A stretch of DNA of 64,000 bases, taken from assembly GCA_018287875.1 (NCBI GenBank), contig JAGVVL010000001.1, positions 2,108,001 to 2,172,000 of the forward strand. The letters run 5' to 3'. The notes under the pieces are model-generated. The model was not told where the DNA came from. It searched no databases and saw only the letters and a list, made by a program, of their open reading frames with translations. Made by a program: the position numbers and the translations under genes. Source of the DNA: Nigrospora sphaerica (taxonomy: Eukaryota > Ascomycota > Sordariomycetes > Amphisphaeriales > Apiosporaceae). Shown piece by piece: positions 33,303 through 46,206 of the stretch; within the stretch, counting starts at the first letter, position 1; the number at the start of each line of letters is the position of its first letter.

Positions 33303-35971
33303 GGCTGGGAGGGAGAGGGAAAGAAATCGGCGGGACCCAGATACGATACGTGGATAGGCAGTGGCCCCAGGCGTGGGTGGAGCGCGCGCGCGGTGGGAAA
33401 GATTCGAAGGCGCGTCGGCGATGCGAAAGAATTGGGCGTCGTCGGCCAATCAAGACTCTGGAAGGTGCTCCGCGGTCGACCAAGTTGGCAGGCAGAAAAG
33501 GGCCGAGTGTAAGTACTACCTATACTGTCCGCCCTTGCTATCGATAAATGTCAACGTAATGCACATCTACCCTGCGGCACATGGTTGTTGTACTATGCGG
33601 TCCACCAATTTGGCGTCGCAGCTACCGAACCCAAGGCGGAGAGCAGGGCGAAGGACGAACTCGCGCTGTCAGTGACGTCTAATCTCGTCAGTATCCCGTC
33701 TCGTCTGTCCGTGCTGCTGCAAAAGACGGGATGCTGCTATTGGCCGCGATGGAATGCTCTGGGAACGCGTCGGCCGTTTCACGCGGACGCGTAAATAGGT
33801 ACATCGCTTTGCGGCTACGTGCCTAAACAAGTACCTAGATACTTACCTACTTCCTACTACTGCAGATCCATCTCGTCCATTCACTACCTGAATTGCCGAT
33901 GATTACCTCTTGTTTACCTATGTAGCTATCTCGGTGTCTCCTCTTTTATCAGCCCAACCTTCTACCATTTTACCTCCACGTGATTGATATAATAGGGGAA
34001 ACCCCTACCCGACCAGCACAGGTCGCGATACAACATCGTAGAAAGAGAGAGGGTTGTCCCAACTGTATTTCAAGAAGCATCATCCCCTCTCGATATAGCC
34101 AAGATTGCAGGACAGCAACACTTGAGAGAGCTGCTTGAGGGGCCCGACAACGCGAACTCGCACCGCCTCATCAACCCCGCCTGTTGAAACCGTCAGCGGT
34201 CCCAATGGCACCCCGATCGGTTGCCAGGACAAACCGCGTCGGCGGCCCCTCCTCGATCACCTAACGGCTGGCCGGATGGGTCTTTTTGCTGCGTGTGGTT
34301 GCATGCGGCGCGCGGCACAGAACTTCTCTCGTGGTGAAGGGATGAGAAGGGGGTGGGGGCCGAAACGATGCTCCAGCGGGGGTCCTTATTGACGGCAGTT
34401 ATTAGTCCTTCTGTCCGTCCCGTGACTGACAAAGAAAAAGTGCGGACCGACGCAGGCCTCTTCGTGAACCTCGCCGCCGGCCTATCGTCGCCGCCGGAAA
34501 CTACATTTTGCATCTCGGGCCCTAGCCTCGCCTGTGCCCGAGCGGCAGGCAACTTTCCTCGACGCATACAACCTTAACTTGGAGGATATTGGGGGGGGGG
34601 GGGTCCCAGTACGCCGGGCAACGAGCTTGGGGAAATCGTCGGCTGCGCGGGCTGCGGATCTGAAACGACGCCTACCTCAGGGTCGCATTTTTGCCTCCCC
34701 CACCATTGAACGGGCCTTATCCCTCGTCAAGACCGCGCCCGCGATAGTGTTCGCCGATGTCGCGACGCCGGTTGATTGGCTTTTGGGATGCCCCCTTGCC
34801 CTGCCGCCTTCCCGTTGCTGCCTGCGACCTTCCGCGGCGCAACACATATAATGTGTACGCACGCTGCCTTGGGGTTTTCAACGAGGGCACCCCCCGCGGT
34901 TCCCGACTCGCGTGGGCCACGGGGGGGGTGGGGGAGGGGGTTCGGCTTTACGTTTCACACCCTCGTTCGATCCTTAGCGGGCCACTGTCATCCATCTACA
35001 AGGACGGACGAGGGCTGCGCAAAACAGAAACGACCGTCCCGGGAAGATGGATGGAGGGGTGGAGGGGGGAAGAGGGAGCATAGCCACAGCCGTTGCGATC
35101 CCAAAGGCACTGGCCTTGGGGGTGTCACCACACGTCACGATCGTCGTCCTGTTTGAGCAGATCCCGGTACAAAGGATCGGCGCTCCAGGCAGCTGGCCAA
35201 GTCTCACATCCGGTTGAAGAGATGGAGCCAACGGCATGTACACATGCACGTTAACACCAGTTGTTGATATGGCTATGTCGATGTTGTATAACAGTTCATG
35301 TTGGAGGGGCACGAAACTACCATCATAGCGGTCCGTTCCACCCGTTCTGTCCACTCGCAAGGAACCCAGGTCGAGGAAAACTGTCCCATCGCCATCCCGG
35401 GGCTCTCCTCCGTCTCTGGAGGCGATCCCAGAGGGTATGCTCCATAGGCCTCCAGCCAATTTGATTCCCAAGCAGGACTTAATACACAAAGAAATGGGGT
35501 ATATCCGACGATGCTGTTGTTCGCAAGTCCAATGACTCGCTCCGTTCAAAACTCCGTGTCCCTAAATGTCGTAAAGAAAGATAATGCCCGGGAAGGGGGT
35601 GGTTTTAGAGAGGGGCAGGGGTGCGGACTCGGCCGCGCCCCGGAAAGAAGGTTAAATAATGTTCGTTTCGAGGTTTCCGTCGTTCGAGTCATGGCTCGAG
35701 CGGCCGTGTCGAAATGCCCGGGGCGTCGATATCTGTGCAAAGCCCTGTCGGTGGTCGGTTCTTGCAGCTCGACTAGTTGTACAAAGTGACTGTTTGATGG
35801 CCGAGCCAGCCGCCAAGGCCCGGGTCCTGAGCGCTGGGATGGGGGGCTATCCACAAGCAACCCCAGGCATGAATTCCTGCCCCATTACCCAGTGCTGAAA
35901 CGTCAACGTCAACGCCCAAATGTCCCCCGCATTCGTCCGAAATGCGCCAGGGTCAGATGATCCGTTGAAAC
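33303..35971. other. Intergenic region upstream of dpb4
   Basis: These 2.7 kb have no recognised gene. TACCTA/TAGGTA motifs cluster at 33797-33930, and a 12-G run lies at 34592-34603. The stretch holds the dpb4 promoter at its left end and the 3' flank of the membrane-protein gene at its right end. Confidence 0.5.
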
Positions 35972-37485
35972 TCAGCCAAGCGCCCGCCCGATTTCGGTGC
36001 GATGCGGCGGAGGTGGTGAAAGGCCGCCCATCATGTCGTCGGTGAAGGAAAGGCGTGGCGGCGCTGTCGACGTGGAATAGACCCGTGAAGAGCTCCCGCG
36101 CGTACTAGCGGGCATGGCCTCGCTCGACGCCCGTGGCGAGAGCGACAGTAGGTTTTCGCCGTACCAAATCTCGGCGAAGCTCCTCATGCTATTGCTCCGA
36201 GAGCCGGCCCGCGATCGCTGGCCCACGGCCGGTGACCCGGCAACTTTCTGCAGCCGGGAAGGCTGGCGCCTGGGTGATGGTAGGAACGGGTCGTCGCCAG
36301 GCACCGCCTGGTCCGTCAGACCGGTGCGTGCGTTGGGTGCTTTGGCCAGCACTGCGCTTTGAGGCGATTGCGGCTGATCATTGCTGTACCTGCCAATGAA
36401 GGACCTGGGTGAGTGTGGCGCACAATCAAGGGAAGATTTCCCGGGGTTGTGGTATTGTATGAGGCTGGGCGTCTGGCTGGATGCTTTTTTGTGACCGTAT
36501 GTGGTAGAGTTGCGCGTGGTGTAACGCCCCGGGCTCTTCTCGCTGCGCGGCTTGTTGATTTTCCAGCTCGCGATCTCATCATCGGGTATCGGAGTGATGC
36601 CTCGGTTGAATAGGGGCAGCCGGCGTTTTGCGCGGCGGTTGCGCATACACATGAGATACACTCCAATGGCAATCACAACGAGCCCTATGACCGAGAGGAC
36701 GGAGCCGAGAGTAATGACCAACGTCCGGTGGTCGTTTGTTGCGCCTTCATCCTGCGATGCCCTCAAGCCGGGCTCCATAGTACTAGAGGGGTGTGTGGAT
36801 CCGACTGTCGCGGTCGAAAGACGGCTCTGGTCCACAGTGGAATACGACGCCGTAATGGTGGGAGGCACCGAGGTAGCGGTGGCAGTTCCAGAGACTAGAT
36901 AAGTAGGAAAAGACGCAGAAACAACTGTCGTGAAGGTACCGGGAGCGGCCGAGGCCGAGGCCGTGATCTCGGTCCCAGATGGAAAAAGTGGTGGCGTCGA
37001 CGCCCCTTCTGAGGTGGTGACCCGTAGGGTCTGGCTGGTAGGTGACGTCGCGATTCCTGTCACAGCCGGCAGTGTATCAATGACGGTAAATGTGGTGATG
37101 ACCGGCTCGGCTGGAAAGGTCGACGGCAATGGTATGTTTGCCCAGGGGTCTGGGAGTCCAGCTGGGCCGGGAGGGCCAGGAGGGCCGTCAAGACCTGCAG
37201 GGCGTGGACGAGGCTCTGGAAAATTTGGCGGACGAAGCGGCGGTGCTACGGGACCAGGACCACCGGGCGTGCCGACCAGCGCATTCAGTTTTACTATGTC
37301 TTCGGTCAGTGGGTTTCCATGAAGGACCGGGCCCAATATAACGGTCGATGGCACGAACCATCTTCACGCCCGGAAGGGCCGACGGGTGAAGAATCGTTCT
37401 CGGGCTCGGCTGACGAAAGCCGGGAGGAAACCACCAGGGCATGCTCCGACGGCGCCACCTCCAAAGTCGAGTTGTCGAAGCCCAT
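35972..37485 (-). CDS. Single-pass membrane protein with Ser/Thr/Pro-rich segment
   Basis: This protein of about 482 residues has no recognised catalytic domain. Exon 2 (37293-35972) encodes a Gly/Pro stretch (PPGPPGPAGLPDPW), a long Ser/Thr-rich segment likely to be O-glycosylated, one clear membrane helix (LVITLGSVLSVIGLVVIAIG) followed by a basic stop-transfer segment (RNRRAKRR), and a polar tail rich in Ser, Pro and Arg. Exon 1 (37485-37359) is inferred: the ATG sits in the good context ACCATGG, and a 65-nt intron (GTTCGT...CATAG with a CTGAC branch-like site) restores the frame. No signal peptide is seen in this model, so the true 5' end may lie further upstream with another exon. The layout resembles fungal wall-stress or surface sensors, but that role is only inference. 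Confidence 0.6.
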
Positions 37486-39903
37486 GGTAAGAGCCACGAA
37501 ACGCGTAGAGCGGCCGTCCGGCGCCCATCACAAGCCGTCGCCGGTTCACAAAGCCTGCCTCCGCGAAAAGCGCAGAAGACGTGGCAGGCCAAAGGCAAAG
37601 AAAATCATGTTGGGCGCGGGTTACTAACCAAAGGCACGATGAAGGTTTTGTATGCGGCGACAACGGCACCGTTGTCGCCGTGAGCTGGCAAGTTCAGACG
37701 GAGCAGAGCACCTGGAGGTCCCGACGTGGATGTGAAACCAAGTTAGGCGCTCCTCTCATCAAGAGCTATATGAAAAGCGAGTGAGAGCTAGCCAGGCTAT
37801 AAGCAGTGGGTGGGGCGGTCGTGAACTGGCCAGGCACACTGGTCATTCGACTCGGCGGCGACGACTCAAAACGAGCAGGCCAAGGGACAGCGAAGGGCGG
37901 GCCCTGGGTACATATAACTCGGCAGGCACAGGGAGGAGGACAGGCAGTCTGGGGATGACGGGCGAGGCACAGACGGGTAGTGCGCAGAAACGGGGCGGGT
38001 GGGTGGCATGGACGGAAGCGATGGTCGACCCCGTCGGCGCTGCATGAAGAGGAAAGCACCCTGGCAAGCCGGGCTGCGGAGATGGTCAGCTCCAGCAGAT
38101 TGGTTATATGTGAGGGCGTGTGGTATGGTTATAGCTCGCGGGCCCGTTGGTCGTACGCATTAGGGGACGTGGCAGCCCGGCCGGCAGACCCCGGTGTGTG
38201 TGTGTGCGTGTATGTGTGTGTATCAAAACTGGCGGGAAGAGGCGGTGTTGGCGCAAGAACTGAAGTGGCCTCGAGACAACGTGGAGGAGCTCTCTCAGCG
38301 CGGCGGTGGTGCTGTCTCGAAGCCTCTTTTTTGAGACTTGCTCGCTCGACGAGCCGACTATGGCCCGCAGCGATGGCCCTTGTTCCTCTCTCGGGCGATC
38401 GCTGCGGTGTGATCGGACCTCGACAACAAAAGCAACTAACGGATGGCAGGGGTCATCTGGATGGCATGGGCTGCACACATCTACAGGAAGGTACGCATGT
38501 GCTCTGGCTGAATGCGTGCGTACGCGTGTACTCCGGACATAGTCCATACATGCCCGCCTATCGCCGCCGACGGCCTGGGAGCCAAAGAGTGGTTGTGTGT
38601 GTCGTGCAACCCTTGCGAGCCTCGTGGGCTTGATGGCCTTTCTTCCCTGCTTCCCTGCCCCTCCCCTGCCCGGCAGCATAGTGGTAGTTGTCTGTATGCG
38701 CCTGGATAAGCACAGTAGCTGGGGTCTTGGGTATCGTGCCGTTTGTGTCTCCCCCTCGTCTCTAGATCCGGCCAAGGTGTATTTAAAAACGGGGCGTTTG
38801 GAACGGAGCCGGGGTGGGGTTTGAGTTGCGAATCCCGCCCGAACCAAACCATTGACCCGCCCCAGTCCCAGTCCCTGCACGCACACATACGATGATGTAT
38901 TTGCCCGTGGCCGTGTTAGCTAATGGCATCCCTTCACACGCCCCCCCCCCGGCGATTGTGGCTGGAGGGGTGAGACAAGCAGGGTTGGGCCGGTAATGAG
39001 GTTGTCGTCGTGACGCTAGGCGATTGACAGCCCGTAGCTGTAGGTTCCATCCCATGTGGCTGGGTCATCACAACCACGGGACAAAGCCTGTACGGTGCCA
39101 GGTGTCCAAGAGACCGGGCATGGGCGTCTTTCGCCTGGTCGCATCGTCGGACGATACAGAGGCTGCCAGAACAGGAGACGGAAGCAAGCAGTTGGGCGGC
39201 AGCGAATGAGAGCGGCATTCGGCTACCTTGCCATATGGATCGCTTGTGTGCATTATGGGTGGTGGGGGGGAGCGTCTCCAGTGCCATCAGAGTCTTCCGA
39301 CTAGCAGCTCCGAAAGGCCCAGAGCAACAGAGGGGTCCCGGCGAATCACGGCTTCTGGCTGGCATTTGCTCCCCCCCCTCACGAAACACCCAAGACGGCC
39401 AACAGGGCCCAGCCATAAAAGCAGGTGGAACATATCGACCTGCCGCGAATCCATCAGCCAGGCCCTAGGTACATACCTCATGTACTTGGCTACCTATAGT
39501 ACCCATTTTGATGTAGGTACGGGTTGTCTTTGCAATGTGGGGAGATGGGCAGTGTGGCATGCGCACCGGAGACAATGCCTAAGGTTCCATTCCCAGAGAA
39601 CGGTGACCATGTTCCGTCGCGAGGAGGAGGTACCTGCGGGCAGACTGAATACACATCTATTCCTCTATTCGCTCGTGGCTGATAGAGGGCATTACCATGC
39701 CCATAGAGAGTGGCAGCCCCAGCATCGCTACCGGCCGACACGTCCATTTGGACCTGATGCATTGCTGCTGGGCCTGGGTCATCAATGAGTGGGAAGGAGG
39801 CTCGTGCATACGGCTTCGGTTAGCCGCACGTAGAAACGGAGGGCCTCGTCCGACAGACTGCCATGTTGTTTTCACCCTCGTTGCTCAAATCTAGGTAGCT
39901 AGG
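37486..39903. other. Intergenic region with GT repeat and TACCTA motifs
   Basis: There is no recognised gene. A short GT-rich repeat lies near 38194-38222, and several TAGGTA/TACCTA motifs lie at 39466-39520 and 39893-39904, next to the transposon. Confidence 0.5.
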
Positions 39904-39905
39904 TA
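39904..39905. other. TA target-site duplication (left)
   Basis: The dinucleotide TA directly precedes the left inverted repeat, as expected for Tc1/mariner insertion. It is matched by TA at 41286-41287. Confidence 0.8.
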
Positions 39906-39933
39906 AAATCACTGGACAAAAGTCTGCGCACAG
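39906..39933 (+). repeat. Left terminal inverted repeat
   Basis: 28-bp TIR starting AAATCACTGGAC; it differs from the right TIR at three positions. Confidence 0.9.
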
Positions 39934-40013
39934 GCCACCCCCCTCGTGCCAACTTCACGACATCAACATAACCACCCTATCTCTTCATCTGCCCATAACT
40001 CGCTTAATTAGCC

Positions 40014-41140
40014 ATGGATATGCACGAATTTGGTCGCATTTTAACCGCAGAGCGCAAGCCTAACGGACAGTTTAGCCCTGAGGCTGTCGCGGCTATTGTA
40101 GCTTTCGCTATATGCGGTCAACCGCATAGTGCCATTGCAAAGGCCTTCGGAACGCGTCGACGCGAAACTATCACCAACCTTGTGAGGCGCGTCACTCAAC
40201 GGGAAACAACAAAACCTAAGAAAAGAAGTGGTCGACCGCGTAGGTTAACCTCTCGACAAGAGCGTTACGTATTTCAATTAATACGGAGGAAGCCGCGCGC
40301 CACGTGGAAAGAGATCTGCGTCGAGAGAGACGCTCTCTTCGACCCTCGACTTAGGACCTTCTCTGCAAGGACGGCGAAGCGCGCTCTTCGTAAGAGACAT
40401 ATCGGCCACTGGCGCGCTGCGAAGCGTATTCTCCTCACTAAAGAAGACGCTATACAGAGGCTTCGTTTCTGCCGTGAGTGGTCCTCTAAAGACGCTCAAG
40501 AGCTGCTTATGCGATGCCTCTTCTCCGACGAATGCACGATTCAAAACGAACCCTCTAAACCTGGCGAATGGGTGTTCCGGTACGCGCGCGAGCGCTTCCG
40601 TGAGGACCTCGTGAACCCTCTGCCACACTCAAGGCCTCGTATCAGCCTTATGGTATGGGGTATGGTGTGGCAGAGGGATGACGAGTCTGGGATGTCCCCC
40701 TCATTTTCTGTGAGGGTGATCCGGACTCTGCACGTAAGGGCTTCACCTCTACCCGCTATATGGAGGTCCTAGAGGAAGGACTCGTGCCTCTATATGAGGC
40801 TGGAGACCTCTTCATGCAAGATAATGCGCGTATACATCGCTCGCATGCGGTCCGGGACTTCCTCGAAAGTAAGGGCATTTGGACGATTAAGTGGCCTGCT
40901 CATAGCCCCGACCTCAACCCTATTGAGCAAGTCTGGAGGGCCCTAAAGCTTAAGATATATGAAATCGAGCCTCGTTTTCAATATCTGAAAGATAACATAA
41001 ACGATTACGCGTATGCGAGGGAGATAATCGAGTTGGCGTGGAGTGAGCTAGATCACGGCCTCATTTTAAAGCTATTAAAGTCAATCCCACGGCGTATAGC
41101 AGCGGTACTTCGCGCAAGAGGCTGGTATAGCCATTATTAA
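40014..41140 (+). pseudogene. Tc1-type transposase, single frameshift
   Basis: The first part (40014-40772) holds an N-terminal helix-turn-helix region (FSPEAVAAIVAFAICGQPHS, then SAIAKAFGTRRRETI), a second DNA-binding segment with the GRPRRLTSRQER motif, and the first catalytic aspartate in CLFSDECTIQ. The second part continues in another frame to 41140, with the second aspartate in LFMQDNARIHRSH and the catalytic glutamate in SPDLNPIEQVWRAL. Thirty-four residues separate these two, so the signature is DD34E. The frame change falls at a C-run near 40696-40700, where losing one base explains the shift. The protein would otherwise be about 375 residues and complete, so this copy is inactive on its own unless the frameshift is an assembly error. 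Confidence 0.88.
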
Positions 41141-41257
41141 ACTACAATTCGAGAGTTTTCTTTTAAAAAAACCCCTACTTAATTTGCTATCGAATTGAGT
41201 GCGTGAGTTGTAATAAAAGTTGAAGGGTAGAAATTAGCGAGTGGTTGGTGATGTAGT

Positions 41258-41285
41258 CTGTGCGCAGACTTTTGGCCAGTCACTT
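41258..41285 (-). repeat. Right terminal inverted repeat
   Basis: 28-bp inverted copy of the left end, followed by TA at 41286-41287 and then CCTAAAG. Confidence 0.9.
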
Positions 41286-43630
41286 TACCTAAAGTACTGA
41301 GAGGTAGGTAGTAGGTAGGTACTACAGACGTGTACAGACAGACCTACCTACATACTAATAGACGACCAACGTAGGCGGTTCTCTTGTACCAAAGCAGGCC
41401 AAAGCCATTGTTGTGTGCAGGGTGTAACCATCCTCCCTGGAGGATTCATTAGGTAGGTTGGTCGTGAGACACCCACACCCGGGGCGGGAAAGCATTCGGA
41501 ACTTGGTTTGCGCCGTGTGTCGCCGCCAATTGGCTGCTACCTTTCACGATTTCCCAAAGGGGTCGCGGTGGAGAACCCAGCCGAACCCCCCAGAGACAAG
41601 CATTTCGTCGCTGATTGGCACGGCTGGTCCTCGTCTCATCAGCTCCGCCACATGGTTCGTCGATGGGCCATCTCGGCGGCGCCTACATTATCGGGACTGC
41701 AAGGCACGCACCACACCCGCCGAACATCAGGAACAGGAACACGCATCTTTGCCCGGTCCAGCCAGTCCATACCGTACCTACACAGTACCGGCTGGTGGCG
41801 GCCATGCCACCCAGGACGGCTTGTGCTAGAACAAAAAAAGCAATCAGGTCTGGCCGTTCGTCACTCACTGGCACAGGACGAATCCCCTCCCCCCCCACTG
41901 CCCAACTTCTAATCTCCCTTCGACCCTCACGATCGACGGTCGATGTAACAGCCTCCCCCGGGCACAATGTCGCCCACGGGTTCATAGCCATCAACGGGAT
42001 CCCGCTGCGCCAATCACCCGATAGCGTTTCCCCATGGCGAGTGTCCAAGTCATCTTGGACTGCCATGGACGAAACAAAGCAAGAGTGACAGGTGACAGAT
42101 AATACGCTGCCTTCCCATGATACACGCTATCAGTACATACATTAAGTACCTAGGTAGTTCCTAAGCAAATTGGTACGCAAGTGGGGGACTCATGATTACT
42201 CATTCCCTTCCCTTACATAGGGCGTAGAGAGTTTGGCTATGAAATTCCAAGCTCTCTCCTCTGCGGCACAGCCACAAGTCGTGCTCCCCGTCCGGAGCAC
42301 TTTCAAAGTTATCGGCTTTCCTTTTCCCCAAACCATTTGCACGCCAGGCGAGTTGCTCGCGGCCAGACAGGCCCAGGGTTGCATTCCTTTTGTACGATAT
42401 CCCCACCAAAAGGAAGGGGCGGAGGATTGCCGTGCCAATTCGCGCCAAGGACCGCATTCCCTGACCCTCGTCCCCTGCGTTTCCACTCCAGACCCGCTGC
42501 GTAGAGCGAGGATCCAGTTCCAAGGTCTCAGCTTTTGATTTGGGGCCGGTGCTCAAGGGCCGTCCCGAATTCGACAACGACAGAGGCCGAAGAGGGCCCA
42601 GGGCGCCGCCGTGGAGATTGGACACGCGCCCGGCCGAACAGGACGCGCTGGCAGGTGAGTTTTCCTTTGCCGTTGCTGGCCTCCCGCGTGTTCAAGACGA
42701 GACCGACTGCCGGTTCTGCCCAGACTGCTAGCGGTACGCGAACCGCATATCCTGCTGGGTCTGCCTGCCGGCTACCGAAAAGGGCCGGGCGATAAGGAGC
42801 GCCCTCCCATCACACGGGTGGTGACGTGAGTATCCATGCCTCGGCGATGCGCACGATAGGCGCCTCTTGGAAGTGCGACGTGCCTACTGCGTACCTACTC
42901 CGTCCGCTACGGTGCAGGAATGGGTACAAAGTACGTATAGGATGGGGATTTCATATACATGATACAGCCGAAGTGGACGGCTTCCCAGCATGCCGAGGGC
43001 CTCATGACCGTTTTCCCTCGTGGCTTCGGATGTTATTTCGTTCCGAGTGTCCTAGAGCCAGGGCCGTGTCCAGGGCCAAGGCCGGGGCACACGCGCGCAA
43101 GGATCGGACATTTTCCCAAAGCCGGATGCCACCATGACCAAGAATAGACGTCGTTCGCCTTGCGCAGCTATCTACACACTTACCACCTACGTACTATGTA
43201 CACGACTGAGAGAGGGGGGCAGCGAAGCCGCGCATGGCCGCAGGCGTCGCTTAGGCAAGACATGCAGAAGGGACCAGCCACATGACCTGGAGATGCGTAT
43301 TTTGTGCTACCGTCGCTGAAAGCACTAGTGCCGCCGCCGTGGCCGTGAGTGCGAAGACATTAGTAGATAGATAAAGCGAGCCGACGAGTCTCTCGTGGGT
43401 GCGGGAAACGAGGCATGCAGCCACATGGGGGTAAAACGGGGAACGCATGGGTGGTGGGAGCGTCCGATGGATTTGCTCCGAGTCAAGGCTCACTCTCAGT
43501 TTCGCACCGGACGATGGACGACAGTCGGCGGTACCTGATCTGCCCACGGCTGCCTGCCGGGGCGGGTTCTTGACCGGATGCACCTGTAAACTTGTTTTAG
43601 CTGGTCTTGGAGAAGCTCGCAGCCTGTACC

Positions 43631-43867
43631 ATGGGTGAGGTACAACTACGGACTCGCATGCAGCAAGATTGGCTGGAGGGCCAAGTCGTCAGCACCCCCT
43701 GCTTTCGTGGCGAAAGCACGTTACCGGATGTATCCAGCTTTCGGTTCCTGGATGGAGGGACCGGCGCGTTCGTGGACTTTTCCCACGCCGTAACCCAGAT
43801 GGGAGCGCATCTGGCCGTACCGGACCTGCCAGGGCGGGGAAACCAGCTTACAACATGGAGTATGTAG
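43631..43867 (+). CDS. Doubtful small hypothetical ORF
   Basis: This is a 78-codon ORF whose ATG has a good context (ACCATGG). The predicted product, beginning MGEVQLRTRMQQDWLEGQVV, has a balanced composition unlike most chance ORFs nearby. There is no family resemblance, signal peptide or membrane segment. It could be a chance ORF or an exon of an unrecognised gene. Confidence 0.2.
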   Translation: MGEVQLRTRMQQDWLEGQVVSTPCFRGESTLPDVSSFRFLDGGTGAFVDFSHAVTQMGAHLAVPDLPGRGNQLTTWSM

Positions 43868-43898
43868 TAGTACCACAGTAGGGACTGATTAGGAAACA

Positions 43899-43940
43899 CA
43901 CGCACGCATGCACGCACACACACACACACACGCGCGCATA
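43899..43940. repeat. AC-rich simple repeat
   Basis: Interrupted ACACGC/ACGC and (AC)n units, ending CGCGCGC. Confidence 0.85.
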
Positions 43941-44879
43941 CCACACAACCACATCCATCCGACCCTCCAGGATCAGGCACGCCCGTCAGCCACTCGGCCT
44001 ACTCGTGACTTCACCGCCAGTTCCGAGACACGCTGAGAGCAATTCCAAGCCTCGACGAATCAAGAAACGGCGCACGCCTCAACTGCGCAAGGTCCGGATC
44101 GAGACTCGGGCCCTAGTCCCCACGGGTGGTGGTGCTAAGGCAACGGCTGCGCTCAATGAGAGCCCACAGCGCCTTTGTCGCCTCCCTCGGCCGAGTCCGC
44201 TACAGATGGAGGCGTTGCAAGAGAGGGGTGGGAAAGAGAGGGAAAAAAAGAATCCCAACCACCCGTTCGTTCCCCATCGTGAAAGGGAGGGGTTGCGGGC
44301 GGCTACTAGGCCAGCCGAGCTGCTTCTGCTTGCATTAGCAGCGCCCATACTCGTATATCTCAAACCGCATAAGCGCGATGAAGTTCACTTCCCCCTTCCC
44401 CTCCCGGCTTGCGGACAGACTTTCGTGCCTCTTTGCCGGCCCGCATTCCTGGCGGGCCGCCTCGATTGGACGCGGACCCTCGTCGTCGCCCTGCAGCGCC
44501 GTGATGACGGCGCACACGAGCCGTTGGTCGCGGGCCATGCCAACGCATTATGAGGCTGAAAAACGGCTCTCCGCCCAGGCCAACGGCGCCGTCGCAGTCT
44601 CTTGCTCCCTCCCTTCCCCCTCTGCGGAGTAGTTGCAAGGACTTTCTGGCCGACCACGCCCCTCAAGCGAGCCCGCAAGTGCGGCAACGCCAACTTGCCG
44701 CTAGCGGAGGACGTTGCATCGTGGGAGTTGGCCTGCCGGCGTTGGGCCCAGAACCCAACCCCCCCCCCCCCTCCTTCTCAGCTACTTACCCAGCCAGCTA
44801 CCGGCGTTTTGGGTACTGGCGCTACCCGACATGACTGGAACCAAGTGTACCGTGGGCTCACGAGGGCTCACGACCCCGA

Positions 44880-44897
44880 GGGGGGGGGGGGGGGGGG
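44880..44897. repeat. Poly-G run
   Basis: Eighteen consecutive G residues in non-coding DNA. Confidence 0.9.
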
Positions 44898-46206
44898 CGG
44901 CGCAGGGACGCACGCCTGCCGCCGATGTGTTGCCGAGAAACGTACGAATATGTGATGAAATGGGCTTGCCCTCGGACAGGCAGAATGAGGGGCCCTCGGC
45001 AGTTTTCCGGTCATCTCTTCTCCCCGGCTAGGTGAGCAAGGTAGGTAGATAGCCCGGCGAGCCCGGGAACACGGCGACCCGATGGCTCTTCTCACTGCGT
45101 GCGTGTGGTGTCATTGGACTCGTGGTTAGCTGTCCTACTGTTGGATCTGGTGACACTCTGCAAGATGAACCTGGGCCCGGGCCTCTCGTGGCCGTTTGTC
45201 GCGTGATAACCCCCCCAAGACAACCGTGACCCGGCTTTTTTGTGATAAGAAATGGTGCACAATCTCCGGCCGTCTATATGAGCCGTGTTAACATAAAACG
45301 GCACTTCGTCGGTATTGTTTCCCTGCCAGCAACGAAACAAACGTTTTGGCATCAGCAGCAACGGCGAACCCTGCCATCCGTCTTGGCGCTTCCCTCGGAA
45401 ACCGGTTCGGGTGCCATAGTCCGAGTGGTAAGGGTCTTTGGGGTCTGTGCGAAGCCTCTTTCGAGGCTTTGCTCCCGGCTCGCTACCGGACCACCGCAAC
45501 GCTGGCTATATAGTACAGGACCGGCGGGGAAAAACAAGACTGTCGTCACGCTGGGGCCTGACGATCTTGGGGAATGGCGGGATCTGGCAAACAAAATGTT
45601 TCCGAATCGTGGTACAAGGGGGAAAAAGAAATCCCCTAATATCCGCACGGCGAGGCTGGGTCGTTGGCGGGCGGCGAAGAACTACCGAAGATCATCTTCG
45701 CATGCCCCGTAATCATGCCGGCCTGCCTTTCCTGCTTCCTACCCGACCGCGGCATTCTGGGGCCGCTGTCATTACGCGAATGCTGCCCTCCCTGTCTAGA
45801 AAACAATAGAAGGGGGCCGACGACGGGATCGACGACTTCCCTTACCAGTCCACCCGTGATGTTCCTGCCACCTGCCGTGTAACCCTACGATTTCCCACCC
45901 AACCTCTCGAACGGCTGGCAGACATGAATGGTATCCAGTCCAGCCCAGACCAGGCCAACATCGCTAGTGCCTTGGTGTGCAGCAGGCACGAAGGCCGAGG
46001 GTTGCACGGCAGCCAGGTGAACTGCATGATTGCTACGTGCTGGGCCGTGGGCGACGTTCTTGGCGATGCCACCTTTCGATGCTACTTCGTGGTGGCCACG
46101 ATCGGGGGGGCTCAACGCCGGAAATCGCTAGACACCGCAGCATGTTGCTCACACGCATACGTCCCTCGATCGGGCGGCCACCACGGAGGCGAATTGGTCG
46201 GTGTAG

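Larger units (their letters stand above)
39906..41285 (+). mobile_element. Tc1/Impala-like DNA transposon, 1380 bp
   Basis: This is a complete-looking Tc1/mariner element. The 28-bp terminal inverted repeats at 39906-39933 and 41258-41285 match at 25 of 28 positions, and the inner 17 bp (CAAAAGTCTGCGCACAG) are identical. TA flanks both ends. The element encodes one transposase whose frame is broken once. Size, TIR length and the DD34E spacing fit the fungal Impala group. Both ends are intact and the element is not riddled with C-to-T changes, so it has not been heavily mutated by RIP and may be fairly recent. Confidence 0.9.
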
